Of a stretch of 48,456 nucleotides of DNA, positions 1-8,298 are shown piece by piece (within the stretch, counting starts at the first letter, position 1; each line of letters begins with the position of its first letter). This DNA comes from an uncultured Eubacterium sp. (GTDB lineage: Bacteria; Bacillota_A; Clostridia; Lachnospirales; Lachnospiraceae): the NCBI GenBank assembly GCA_910589045.1, contig CAJUSH010000027.1:1-48456 (forward strand). The letters are read 5' to 3'. The notes beneath the pieces were generated by a model. The model had not been told where the DNA came from and made no database searches. It saw only the letters and a list, made by a program, of their open reading frames with translations. A program made the translations under genes and the position numbers.

Positions 1-82
1 TGATTCATATCAAAAAAGATTTTTCATCTATAGACACAAGATTTTTTACAGCCTCCGTAAAGACTATACCAACCCCGACGCG

Positions 83-1858
83 TTATTTCATTAAAATATG
101 TGTGCCTTTTGGTATATACTCATCGATCCTTATCTCCCATCTGGTGCTTCCGTTTTCCTCAGATCCTGATAAAGAAAACCCATATCCGGAATAAAAATCC
201 TTTACCATAGAATTTTTCGGAGTGGGATAATAATACCCTGCAAGGCTTTTGCAACCATGCGCCTTCGCTTTTTCAATAAACACATTCATCATTGCATCCT
301 CCAGACCCCGCTTTAAAACCCGGCAGCTCATTAACCAAAGTCTGATATGAAGGGTATCATCCACAAGCTCTCCTATGGAAACTGCAACAACGCCATGGTC
401 GCAAAATTTATCAGAAAGCTTTCCGTACAGGCAAAGATAGCGCCCGCTTTCATTCATCGCCCGAATATCATCCTCCGTACATCGAAGCGCAGTCAGATTA
501 AACTGGTTTGACTTATTCACAAGCTGCGCGATCCTTTGTATATATACTTCCTGAAAATCCCTGATCTCCGCTTTCATATCCAGACCTTCCAGGTATTCCC
601 CATAATCAGAATACGCCGACTCCGCCTGCCGCGCGAATGACCTTGCCTTGTACTGCTCTGTTTTCTTCTGATCCTCCTCCGATAAAATCGTAGTCTCAAA
701 ATATCCTCCGCGGTCAACGAGGCGAATAAAATCTTCCGGTTTGACCAGCTCCGGAACAGAAACGCCAGGCACATGATTTGAAACAATACCGCGCTCCGCA
801 GGGTTATCATCCATAAAAACAAAGCTGTCTGTTCCAAGCGAAATAGCATCCGCGATCTTTTTTATATTTTGATCCTTTGGCTCCCAATTTGCCTCAATCG
901 CAACAAAATCATCCGCGCAAAGCACACTGTCCGGATGACGGAGCCCGTCAATCGCATTCTGATAATCGTTTTTTGAAGCAATCGCCAGCACAACACCGAT
1001 TTCCCTGAGCTTTTTTAAATATGATTGAATGTCTGCATAAACCTCGCCCTTTGGTGTCTCATTTCCCAATAAAAGCCCGTCCACACCGTCCTCTCCGACA
1101 ACGCCTCCCCAGATGGTATGATCCAGATCGACCGCAAGAAGCTTCTTATTTTTTCCGTAAAGCGATTTTATAATATGGGCAGCACTCGCCGCCAGATATG
1201 GTATGGCATCGTAATCACAGATATATTTATACATATGCCAGTAGATTGGACTGTTCCATTTATCCATTCCGACACAGGAGGCAATGTAATCGATGTCATT
1301 GATATAAAAATCAGGATGCTTCCCCGCATACTGATATAACAGCTGATTCATCGCAAAAATAAAATGGCTCCGTCCCCGTATATCCCAGATATCCCTGTTT
1401 CCCATCAGCCTGTAATCCGGCCTGTCAAAATTGTTTTGGATCACCGGGCAGCCAAATTTATCCTCGATCGCTTTCCAGACTGATTCGAATTTTTTATACT
1501 CCTTTTCCAGAAGCTGCGAAACCGCATCGTCAGAATCATGAACGGACGGAAATACGCCGATATTTCTCCAATTCGTATGCAAAAATACCAGATCCGGTGA
1601 AAACGCATTCAGTACATCATTCCCAAATACGGCATCCTCATAATATTTCCCATACTCCGACTGGTAAAACACAGCCCGAATCCCATCGTTTAAGAGAAAC
1701 AATTCCAGCTGATCCGTTATTTCATTTGTCGTAGAGCCTCCAAGCACCGCTATTTTACAATCAATCCAATGCGTTGTTTTCGCTAACAATGTTTCTTTGA
1801 TCCACGCTTTTTTTCTTTTCAAAAATTTGCTGTCATATGGATATGTAAAGCATCTCAT
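83..1858 (-). CDS. FkbH-like HAD-family protein (glyceryl-ACP-type loading enzyme)
   Basis: This 591-residue protein belongs to the FkbH-like HAD-IIIC family. Known members take a glycerate-derived C3 unit from 1,3-bisphosphoglycerate and load it on an acyl carrier protein. An SGNH-like N-terminal part (GGSTTN near residue 40) is followed by a HAD core with the DLDHT nucleophile motif near 244-248 and FMDDNPAER near 349-357, then a GNAT-like C-terminal part. The open frame extends upstream to 2008, but that would overlap the preceding gene by about 130 bases. The ATG at 1858 has an AAAGGG site 8 bases upstream and sits 19 bases after the preceding stop, so it is preferred. An acyl carrier protein, a methyltransferase and a GNAT lie just upstream, fitting an acyl-group module. 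The family is clear; the exact acyl group is inferred. Confidence 0.85.
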   Translation of the reverse strand: MRCFTYPYDSKFLKRKKAWIKETLLAKTTHWIDCKIAVLGGSTTNEITDQLELFLLNDGIRAVFYQSEYGKYYEDAVFGNDVLNAFSPDLVFLHTNWRNIGVFPSVHDSDDAVSQLLEKEYKKFESVWKAIEDKFGCPVIQNNFDRPDYRLMGNRDIWDIRGRSHFIFAMNQLLYQYAGKHPDFYINDIDYIASCVGMDKWNSPIYWHMYKYICDYDAIPYLAASAAHIIKSLYGKNKKLLAVDLDHTIWGGVVGEDGVDGLLLGNETPKGEVYADIQSYLKKLREIGVVLAIASKNDYQNAIDGLRHPDSVLCADDFVAIEANWEPKDQNIKKIADAISLGTDSFVFMDDNPAERGIVSNHVPGVSVPELVKPEDFIRLVDRGGYFETTILSEEDQKKTEQYKARSFARQAESAYSDYGEYLEGLDMKAEIRDFQEVYIQRIAQLVNKSNQFNLTALRCTEDDIRAMNESGRYLCLYGKLSDKFCDHGVVAVSIGELVDDTLHIRLWLMSCRVLKRGLEDAMMNVFIEKAKAHGCKSLAGYYYPTPKNSMVKDFYSGYGFSLSGSEENGSTRWEIRIDEYIPKGTHILMK

Positions 1859-1877
1859 TCCTGATACCCTTTCTGTT

Positions 1878-2870
1878 CTAATTTGGCCTGTCCTGATCCC
1901 CGTCACCCCGAAACAGAACCGCATGTCCGGATGAAGCACTGTAATAAATATCCACGTTCGACTGCTCAAAGGGTGCAAAGTAATTCGGAATGATATTCCC
2001 TGAGCCATCTACCTTTTTCCATCCGGAGCTTCGCAAAATATGTTCACCGACTCCAGCTTCATACAAATCTACATATTCGGCACCAACCCTCTCCATTATG
2101 CTATCAAGTGCAGCCGTTGCCGCCAAAAACAACGAAAAATCACCAATATAATCGACAAATCTGATTGCCTTCGCCTTCCGGTATTCCTGAATTCTCACCA
2201 CAGCAACCGCGCCGAGTGCCTGCGCTTTCCCGTAAATTCCAAGGACAATATATTCATAAGCCGGATGACGAAAATATCTCCATTCAAAATATTTTTCAGT
2301 TTTTTCCGGCACCCCTCCCACCTTGTCAAAACAGAACGCTTCCCTTAACTGGTCAAACCGGCTATACTGCCTGTAATTGCAAGCTCCGCAGTTTAACGGC
2401 GGTATTTCTCTGTCACATATTTTCCCGATGACAAATGCTTGCGCCTGATGATTCAATCGATACCACTGTGTCATTTTTCCCACATGCATGCCTGCCAGCC
2501 GATACAGACGCTCCGTCGTCCTCAGATTGATTCCCGGACATACAATATGCCTGGCGTTTCCCTCTTTCTTCAGAAACATCAATAATTCAGCTCCCATAAA
2601 AGGCCGTCCGGAGGGTATGGTTTTCCACAATGCAAGTGCATAATCCCCGCCCATTGCCCTTTCATAAGGAATGAATCCAAGGACACCCTTTATGGCACCG
2701 TTTTCTTCTCCTATGACAAAACTGATACGCTCCTCATCCAGACCGTACTGCCATTCAAACATCTTTCTATTGCCAGCTAATATATGGCCCTTCTTCCAAT
2801 AGCTGTCGATAAACTTCATGATCGGTTCCAGATCATAGCACTTTGCAAATCTTATACGCAAATCATCCAT
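1878..2870 (-). CDS. GNAT-like acyltransferase
   Basis: This 330-residue protein resembles two-lobed GNAT-type acyltransferases found in capsule and other glycan loci, which usually acylate amino sugars. The N-terminal half has the GNAT pattern (FVIGEENGAIKGVLGFIP near residues 51-68). The C-terminal end carries the VLFRGDGDQDRPN signature I associate with this family. It starts directly after the stop of the methyltransferase gene (TAG then ATG). It may move an acyl group from the carrier protein encoded two genes upstream to an amino sugar; that is inferred from position, because no acceptor can be read from the sequence. Confidence 0.75.
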   Translation of the reverse strand: MDDLRIRFAKCYDLEPIMKFIDSYWKKGHILAGNRKMFEWQYGLDEERISFVIGEENGAIKGVLGFIPYERAMGGDYALALWKTIPSGRPFMGAELLMFLKKEGNARHIVCPGINLRTTERLYRLAGMHVGKMTQWYRLNHQAQAFVIGKICDREIPPLNCGACNYRQYSRFDQLREAFCFDKVGGVPEKTEKYFEWRYFRHPAYEYIVLGIYGKAQALGAVAVVRIQEYRKAKAIRFVDYIGDFSLFLAATAALDSIMERVGAEYVDLYEAGVGEHILRSSGWKKVDGSGNIIPNYFAPFEQSNVDIYYSASSGHAVLFRGDGDQDRPN

Positions 2871-3569
2871 CTAGCCCACCTTTTCTATAATCAAATGCGC
2901 ACGCTGACTGCACACACTGCCTCGTTCATCCTTCCACTCAATAACTTTCAGCTCCTTCAAATTTGCAGATGCCTGAGCGATCAATTCATAAATGCTCTCA
3001 ATCGTAAAATAGGACTGTATCGTATCCTTTTCATACCCACTGTCAACAACCTGATCCAGATTACCCTGCTGTGAATCCATGATTAAATCAAAATACATCA
3101 AACCGCCGCGGCACAAAACCCGCATTGCCTCACGAAGGCCGGCCTCCGCTGTCTCGCGGGGCATAGAATCAAGTACCCCGTGTGAAACACATATATGAAA
3201 GCTGTCATTCTCAAATGGCAGCGCGGCAACGCTTCCGACAATCAATCGGTCACACAAGTCGAAATGACCCGTTGCCCGAAACCATTGTTTTCCGTAATCA
3301 ACCGCCGTATCAGACAAGTCGATTCCATACGGATTCAAATGAAATTCATCAAGAAATTTCACATGCCTGCCCATGCCGCATCCCAAATCAAGACTCCGAA
3401 ACCTTTCCCACGCATCATCGGACAGCTGCATGATATTGTGGAATGTGTCTGCCCCATCTCTTTTTCTGACAAATTTGTTGACAAATCTTATAATCTCCTC
3501 GTGCGGGTAAAAACAGACGTTCCCTCCCCTTGCATACGAAGCGTTCCATATCTTTCTCTCTGACTGCAT
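2871..3569 (-). CDS. SAM-dependent methyltransferase, class I
   Basis: This is a Rossmann-fold methyltransferase of about 232 residues. The SAM-binding motif I, LDLGCGMGRH, lies about 60 residues in, followed by the acidic strand GIDLSD and a motif-IV-like region (FHICVSHGVLDSM). An in-frame GTG at 3578 would overlap the carrier-protein stop. The ATG at 3569 is preferred because GGGGGTGA, which runs into that stop, gives a ribosome binding site at suitable distance. Standing between the carrier protein and the GNAT, it could O-methylate the carrier-bound glyceryl unit or the sugar. The substrate cannot be decided from sequence. Confidence 0.8.
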   Translation of the reverse strand: MQSERKIWNASYARGGNVCFYPHEEIIRFVNKFVRKRDGADTFHNIMQLSDDAWERFRSLDLGCGMGRHVKFLDEFHLNPYGIDLSDTAVDYGKQWFRATGHFDLCDRLIVGSVAALPFENDSFHICVSHGVLDSMPRETAEAGLREAMRVLCRGGLMYFDLIMDSQQGNLDQVVDSGYEKDTIQSYFTIESIYELIAQASANLKELKVIEWKDERGSVCSQRAHLIIEKVG

Positions 3570-3570
3570 T

Positions 3571-3819
3571 TCAATCACCCCCGGTTTTCCTTACAACCCA
3601 TTCAACCATGTCGCCTACGGTTTTCATCCCTGCCATTTCATCTAATGTAAAGGCTATCTCATATTCATCTGCAACAGCTTCCAGTATCGTAATATGCATA
3701 AGGCTGTCCCAGCCCTCTATATCCGGTGCACCCGTATCTTTTCCTATGAATAAATCCTCGTCGTTAAATACATCTCGAAAGATATCCTGAATGCTTTCTA
3801 ATATTTTTTTCTCATTCAC
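3571..3819 (-). CDS. Acyl carrier protein
   Basis: This 82-residue acidic protein has the carrier-protein fold and the phosphopantetheine attachment motif GWDSL, with Ser39 as the modified residue. The start is GTG with GGGAGG nine bases upstream. It is separated from the FkbH-like enzyme by the methyltransferase and GNAT genes. Known FkbH proteins load a glycerate-derived unit onto such a free-standing carrier, so these four genes probably make and deliver one acyl substituent. It is unlikely to be the housekeeping fatty-acid carrier, given its divergence and context. Confidence 0.85.
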   Translation of the reverse strand: MNEKKILESIQDIFRDVFNDEDLFIGKDTGAPDIEGWDSLMHITILEAVADEYEIAFTLDEMAGMKTVGDMVEWVVRKTGGD

Positions 3820-3841
3820 AATTCCAGGCCTCCCTTCTGCC

Positions 3842-4804
3842 TCAAACCGGTTTTTCTAATTTGTAATTTTCACTTTTTGGCGGAAAATCATTGCAGTCCA
3901 GCCGGGGCAGCCTGTACCTGTCATCCGATGACAAATCCGCCACGCAGGCGTCCGTCGTCAACCCAAGCACACAGCCTTTTTCTTTTATGTAGGACACAAC
4001 CGCCTCGCTATGGTTCCCATACGGGTAGTTCATCACCCACGAATCCCGGGCAATAAATTCATCCATAACCTCAAGTGCCCTGCCAATATCAGCGTGCATC
4101 TGCTCCTCCGAAAGATTTGCAAGCCAATAATGGTCATATCCATGCAGACCGATGAACATGCCCGACTGTCTCATAAGTCGAATCTGATCGCGATTCATAT
4201 AAAGCTCCCGTGAAAAATCTGATTCCGCAACACCGACATATTTCTCAAAAAGGACGCTGGAAAGCTCATTCCTCAGCGCCTCGGGCAGCGCAGTCTGTAA
4301 GACCCTCTTGCAAAAAACAGTATCCCTGTCATCAAACCGGTTACGCTTTGCGTATGCTGCATATAGCTCATCGCATGATGGAAGCTCAGGATATGCCGTA
4401 CCCCCCCCTAAAATCAAATCCTTCACATCCGCAGCAAGCCGGTCAATCGGTGCGCATGCCAGCACAAAATGTAATTTATTCACATCAAGCAGGGTATTCT
4501 CCGCAAAGGTCTTTCCCGGGATAAAAAACGAGCCCTGCATCCCATGCTCCATTAGCAGAGGGAAAGCCACCGTAAAATTATCAATGTATCCATCATCAAA
4601 TGTAAGGAGCAGTGCATCATCCGGAAGCTCTTTGCCGCCGTCTGCCGCCTCCATCACATCCTCCATGCGAACCACGGAAAAATTTTGCTCCAGAAAATCC
4701 AGCTGCTGCTTAAACAGCGCCACGTCAAGCCCCTTGATCTTCGGGTACCTGCTATGCCGCAGGTCCCTTGTGTAGTGGTACGTGGAAATGTAGAGTCTGC
4801 TCAT
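3842..4804 (-). CDS. Polysaccharide deacetylase (NodB/CE4) with in-frame G8 tract
   Basis: This 320-residue CE4-family deacetylase removes N- or O-acetyl groups from glycans. TFDDGY is at residues 68-73, with Asp70 and Asp71 as the expected base and metal ligand. HGYDH at 221-225 supplies the two metal-binding histidines, and a later NYPYG motif is also visible. The frame runs upstream to 4906, but ATG 4804 has GGAGG nine bases upstream and follows the preceding stop by one base, so it is chosen. A run of eight G on the coding strand (4401-4408) encodes three glycines near residue 134. It is in frame here, and a one-base change would truncate the protein before the HGYDH motif. Confidence 0.85.
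   Translation of the reverse strand: MSRLYISTYHYTRDLRHSRYPKIKGLDVALFKQQLDFLEQNFSVVRMEDVMEAADGGKELPDDALLLTFDDGYIDNFTVAFPLLMEHGMQGSFFIPGKTFAENTLLDVNKLHFVLACAPIDRLAADVKDLILGGGTAYPELPSCDELYAAYAKRNRFDDRDTVFCKRVLQTALPEALRNELSSVLFEKYVGVAESDFSRELYMNRDQIRLMRQSGMFIGLHGYDHYWLANLSEEQMHADIGRALEVMDEFIARDSWVMNYPYGNHSEAVVSYIKEKGCVLGLTTDACVADLSSDDRYRLPRLDCNDFPPKSENYKLEKPV
4401..4408. repeat. C8/G8 homopolymer tract in deacetylase gene (in frame)
   Basis: Eight consecutive C on the plus strand, G on the coding strand. The deacetylase frame is intact at this length (Leu-Gly-Gly-Gly-Thr). It is one of six such tracts in this window, all inside glycan genes. Confidence 0.9.
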
Positions 4805-4805
4805 T

Positions 4806-5555
4806 TCATTGTTCCTCCGCTGTAAAATCGTTAAAATGCGCGTCAATGATCCGCGAGATAAACGCATTGCAATTCTGTTTGATAATAATATTGGGATATT
4901 GTCCAAAAACCATCACAAAATCCGGAATATCCATATCCTTTATGTAAGCATTCGCACCAACCAAAACGTTGCTTCCAACATGGCAGTTACCTAATATTTT
5001 AGAATTTGAGAACATAATCACATGCTCACCAATGGTCGGATAAATGCCATTATTTCCTCCAACCGTACAGCCCTGCATGAATGAAAATCCATTTCCGATT
5101 TTCGCTCTCCCAATGACACTTGCAAGCGGATGCTCAATAAAAAAATAATCGGGAAGCTCGACTTCATAATACGCATCACATGAAGAAAATAACTTATTCA
5201 GACAATAAATTTTGTCACAGATTCTTCTCTCCTCACCAAATATTCCCATGGAGCGTTTTTCCCCCCCCCTTATTTCACCATTATAAATAGTGTTAGAAAG
5301 GTAGTATAAAAAAATAAAATACTGTCCGCTATGAAAAGCATTGATATCATTTCTTTGATAATACTTATTTTTTACATGCGAGAAGCATTTCAACGTACGG
5401 CCGATTGCTTCGTCCAGATATGTCTCAATATAAAAAACATCACGCTCTTCTATCCCGTAAAAATTTGACAGCTGACGAATCACAAGCTCCCTCAGCTGCT
5501 CCCTCCTGATATCGGACAAAAAAGCATGCCGGATCAGACCATCGCTTTTTATCAT
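4806..5555 (-). CDS. Hexapeptide-repeat acyltransferase, CysE-like, with in-frame G9 tract
   Basis: This 249-residue protein has a helical N-terminal half and a left-handed beta-helix C-terminal half. The hexapeptide pattern runs from about residue 145 to 220 (VIGRAKIGNG, CTVGGNNG, ILGNCHVGSNVLVGANAYI), as in serine O-acetyltransferases. Within a glycan operon it is more likely an O- or N-acetyltransferase for a sugar. A run of nine G on the coding strand (5261-5269) encodes Arg-Gly-Gly at residues 96-98 and is in frame. Slippage would remove the whole catalytic beta-helix. The gene starts at ATG 5555 behind GGGAGA. Confidence 0.75.
   Translation of the reverse strand: MIKSDGLIRHAFLSDIRREQLRELVIRQLSNFYGIEERDVFYIETYLDEAIGRTLKCFSHVKNKYYQRNDINAFHSGQYFIFLYYLSNTIYNGEIRGGEKRSMGIFGEERRICDKIYCLNKLFSSCDAYYEVELPDYFFIEHPLASVIGRAKIGNGFSFMQGCTVGGNNGIYPTIGEHVIMFSNSKILGNCHVGSNVLVGANAYIKDMDIPDFVMVFGQYPNIIIKQNCNAFISRIIDAHFNDFTAEEQ
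5261..5269. repeat. C9/G9 homopolymer tract in acetyltransferase gene (in frame)
   Basis: Nine C on the plus strand directly after five T. The acetyltransferase reads through it in frame at this length. Loss or gain of one base would end translation before the hexapeptide repeats. Confidence 0.9.
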
Positions 5556-5619
5556 CCATTCTCCCTGCTTTCTGCCATATTTTTTAAATTACTCAGAAAA
5601 TAAATGTTTCATCGTTCCT

Positions 5620-6360
5620 CTATTCTTTTATATCTAAATATCTGCCGTGCTCCCAATAATACTTTACTAAAATCTCCATCATCTCAAAATCACTTTCTCC
5701 GTCTATATCCAAAACACCGCTGTCTTTCATCTCCCAGACCAGCGCAAACCTGTTTTCCGCACGCATATCTAACAAATAATCCCTTCCATAAGCGTATATG
5801 GATGCGTTCATGTCAAAGCACTGCGGCACCTGCTGTCTTGCCGTATAGTTCGATGGGATTACCCGGTCAAAAAAACCAGATTCCTTTCTGCAAACCATAT
5901 TGAAATAGGGATTTCTTCTCGATTCCACAACACTGTATGCAAAATTGCATCCTTCGTTTTGAATCACCCGGTTAATTGTTCCCTCAACGTCTCCCACGCT
6001 TCTTAGCGGGGATGTGATATCCAAATCCACAACAATGTCATACTTACAACGATGCAAGCGTTCCGCTTCCAATAACGTATCCCGAATCACATCTCCCTTT
6101 GCGGCAATATCCCCTGCTAATTCCTTCTTCCTCTCTACAAATAAGTAATCTGTTCCTCTGCTGTTAATTTGTTCCATTAACCGCATACTGTCCGTGTTGA
6201 CCGCAAGCTCTATGTTATGTACTTCCTTACTCTTCCTTAAAAATTTTTCATATATCCGCAACGTATAATATACGAGCGGTTCTCCGCAAAAAAATCTGAC
6301 ATTTTTACCGGATACGCCCTTCGATCCGGCTCTTGCACATATGGAAAATAATAGATTCAT
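5620..6360 (-). CDS. Acylneuraminate cytidylyltransferase-like, CMP-nonulosonate synthetase
   Basis: This 246-residue protein belongs to the NeuA/LegF family, which activates nonulosonic acids with CTP to give the CMP-sugar donor. The nucleotide-binding motif ICARAGSKGVSGKN is at residues 7-20, DLDITSPLR sits mid-protein, and a closing DIDGESDFEMME matches the family. GGAG lies nine bases before the ATG. A LegI/NeuB-like synthase, LegG-like epimerase, LegB-like dehydratase and PtmE-like transferase in the same operon make a legionaminate-type product more likely than sialic acid. The 64-base gap on its downstream side is the largest inside the operon. Confidence 0.85.
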   Translation of the reverse strand: MNLLFSICARAGSKGVSGKNVRFFCGEPLVYYTLRIYEKFLRKSKEVHNIELAVNTDSMRLMEQINSRGTDYLFVERKKELAGDIAAKGDVIRDTLLEAERLHRCKYDIVVDLDITSPLRSVGDVEGTINRVIQNEGCNFAYSVVESRRNPYFNMVCRKESGFFDRVIPSNYTARQQVPQCFDMNASIYAYGRDYLLDMRAENRFALVWEMKDSGVLDIDGESDFEMMEILVKYYWEHGRYLDIKE

Positions 6361-6367
6361 CTTTCAT

Positions 6368-7306
6368 TCACTCCTTTGTCAGAGCAATTTGTAATGTTCG
6401 ATACGCATCTGCTACGGTATTCATATTCACCTGCTTTTTCTCGATACAGTCAAAAAAATATTCCATCTCCCTGATATAAAAATCCTCATGTGGAAATTCC
6501 AGAGTACGGACCAGCCGGTTATTTTCATAGGTATGGATTGTATTCGAAATCAGATCAATATTGATCCTGCACTCATTGGTAAATATCTCCAGGATACGTT
6601 CCGTTTTCTGCCCTATATAATCCAAATGTATTTCCAGAATCATTTTGGGATATTTTGCCACATAAACAGATATATCATCGCTGTCTATTTCCAGATTCGA
6701 AAAATGTCCTTGCATATGATACACTTTTTCCGGAATGCCAAACAAATAGATTGCATAATCCCATTCATGTATTAAATCTCTTGTCACGCCGCCGCCCATA
6801 TCCTGCTTCGCAGAATACAACCTTCTGTAATCTCTGTTTTTTCTCCACGCCGGTAAATAAGAAGTAGAAAGTATTCTGGCCGAAATCATTTGCTGCTTTC
6901 CCACAATTTCCCTCCTCACATACTCCATGATGCTTTTATGGCGCAGCGGACACGCCACATAATAGATTCCATCTTCCCTGAATTTGAGCGCACTGAAATC
7001 ATGCTTTACAGATGCAAAAACCGGCTTTTCAATAAACATATGCTTTGTCTTGTCCAGCATGGTCTGAACCGTGACAAAATGAAGCGATGTCGGATTTGTG
7101 ATAAAAACAGCATCATAATCGTCTGGCATCTCATCGACACAATAATATTGTCTGCAAATAGCATGATGACATTTTTCTTCCAAAACAGCTTGCTTGCTTC
7201 TTAAAGCATCGATTTGATAATCCAGCTTTCGCCTTTCTAACACGACTCTCAGGTTGTCCAAATGCCGTTTGCCAATGGACCCAAGACCCACGATACAGAT
7301 TTTCAA
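6368..7306 (-). CDS. Gfo/Idh/MocA-family NAD(P)-dependent sugar oxidoreductase
   Basis: This 312-residue two-domain oxidoreductase has an N-terminal Rossmann motif GLGSIGKRH and the catalytic EKP motif (FIEKPVFA, near residue 95). The C-terminal substrate domain carries the usual histidine (DLIHEWDYA). The apparent start is TTG at 7306, six bases after GAGGG. It forms a pair with the next gene upstream and lies beside the LegB-like dehydratase and the CMP-transferase. Oxidation or reduction of a nucleotide-sugar intermediate is likely; the position of the carbonyl on the sugar is unknown. Confidence 0.8.
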   Translation of the reverse strand: MKICIVGLGSIGKRHLDNLRVVLERRKLDYQIDALRSKQAVLEEKCHHAICRQYYCVDEMPDDYDAVFITNPTSLHFVTVQTMLDKTKHMFIEKPVFASVKHDFSALKFREDGIYYVACPLRHKSIMEYVRREIVGKQQMISARILSTSYLPAWRKNRDYRRLYSAKQDMGGGVTRDLIHEWDYAIYLFGIPEKVYHMQGHFSNLEIDSDDISVYVAKYPKMILEIHLDYIGQKTERILEIFTNECRINIDLISNTIHTYENNRLVRTLEFPHEDFYIREMEYFFDCIEKKQVNMNTVADAYRTLQIALTKE

Positions 7307-7315
7307 TTCAATCCC

Positions 7316-8281
7316 TCACCTCTCGATCTCGTCAATAATCCTCAACATTTCCTTATCTCTCTGAAAGCTGTATATCGCTTCCTTTCCCCCGATTGCTTCA
7401 AAAAAAGCTTTTATCTCCTCTTTGTATGCGTATTCATTGATAAAATCCTCATATCCCTCCTCATGAAAATATTCTCCCGCAGGAATCTGTATAAGCTCTT
7501 TGGATTTCATATCCTTTTCATATAATGAATCCGGAGTGCCATCCCATCGAAGATACAAATGCTCATTCAAAATTTCCAGCCTTCTGACTGCCTGTCTGCT
7601 CACGACATCCAGCATTAAATTTCCGGCATTTCCGTTTACATGCTCTATCTGAATAAAATACATATCCGGAAACTCAAGCCCCAGTTCTGTCAGGTTTCTT
7701 TTTCTAACATTTACATGCGCGATATCACCAAAAACATGCCATATCCAGGGTAACTCAATTGCCATCAGCTCCCGACAGCCATTTGTTCTTTTACTGCTCA
7801 CAAAAAAATCATCCAGCTTCTCCCACGGATGCCAATCCGGCAAATACTGTCCCACATGATATTGATATGCGAAAATCCCTCCATCCTTTTTTATCCTTCC
7901 GTCTATGAACTGAATCTCTGCCCTGTACAGCGGAGTAGATGACAGAAATAACGTTTTTCCTTTCTTTTTTGCCAACTGCATATTTTCATCATATAACTCA
8001 TCGATAAGATTGATTTCTGAAAAAACATGCATTCCCTTCCCCAGACACTCCTGAATGACAGCTCCATGCAATTGTGGAGATGTACATACAAATGCGCAGT
8101 CCTGCCTTTCCTTTACATCTGCCAGCGAACAGCAGCAGCTGATTTCATACTGTTTTGCAGCACTGGCTGCCCGCCCGGCATCCCGGTCTATGCCTGTAAT
8201 AACAAATGAGGAATCCATCTGTTTTAAATGCTTTATCCTTCTCTTTCCCATGGAGCCAAGTCCGATCACACAGATTTTCAT
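7316..8281 (-). CDS. Gfo/Idh/MocA-family oxidoreductase with altered EKP motif
   Basis: This 321-residue protein has the Gfo/Idh fold: GLGSMGKRR at residues 7-15, the TSPQLHG strand and the usual two-domain length. Where the family normally has EKP, it reads FSEINLID, so the catalytic lysine is not at the expected place. It may be a divergent enzyme or a partner of the neighbouring Gfo/Idh protein. It ends nine bases before that gene. The gene looks intact, so decay is not the explanation. Confidence 0.75.
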   Translation of the reverse strand: MKICVIGLGSMGKRRIKHLKQMDSSFVITGIDRDAGRAASAAKQYEISCCCSLADVKERQDCAFVCTSPQLHGAVIQECLGKGMHVFSEINLIDELYDENMQLAKKKGKTLFLSSTPLYRAEIQFIDGRIKKDGGIFAYQYHVGQYLPDWHPWEKLDDFFVSSKRTNGCRELMAIELPWIWHVFGDIAHVNVRKRNLTELGLEFPDMYFIQIEHVNGNAGNLMLDVVSRQAVRRLEILNEHLYLRWDGTPDSLYEKDMKSKELIQIPAGEYFHEEGYEDFINEYAYKEEIKAFFEAIGGKEAIYSFQRDKEMLRIIDEIER

Positions 8282-8298
8282 TTTTACCGTTCCCTTTA

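Noticed and set aside
1..82. Start of a further minus-strand gene at the left edge
   Set aside because: A GGAGG is present, but all three frames after it meet stop codons within the visible bases, so no gene can be supported.
4308..4775. 155-codon plus-strand open frame across the deacetylase gene
   Set aside because: It is antisense to a protein with intact CE4 motifs, has no ribosome binding site and no recognisable product.
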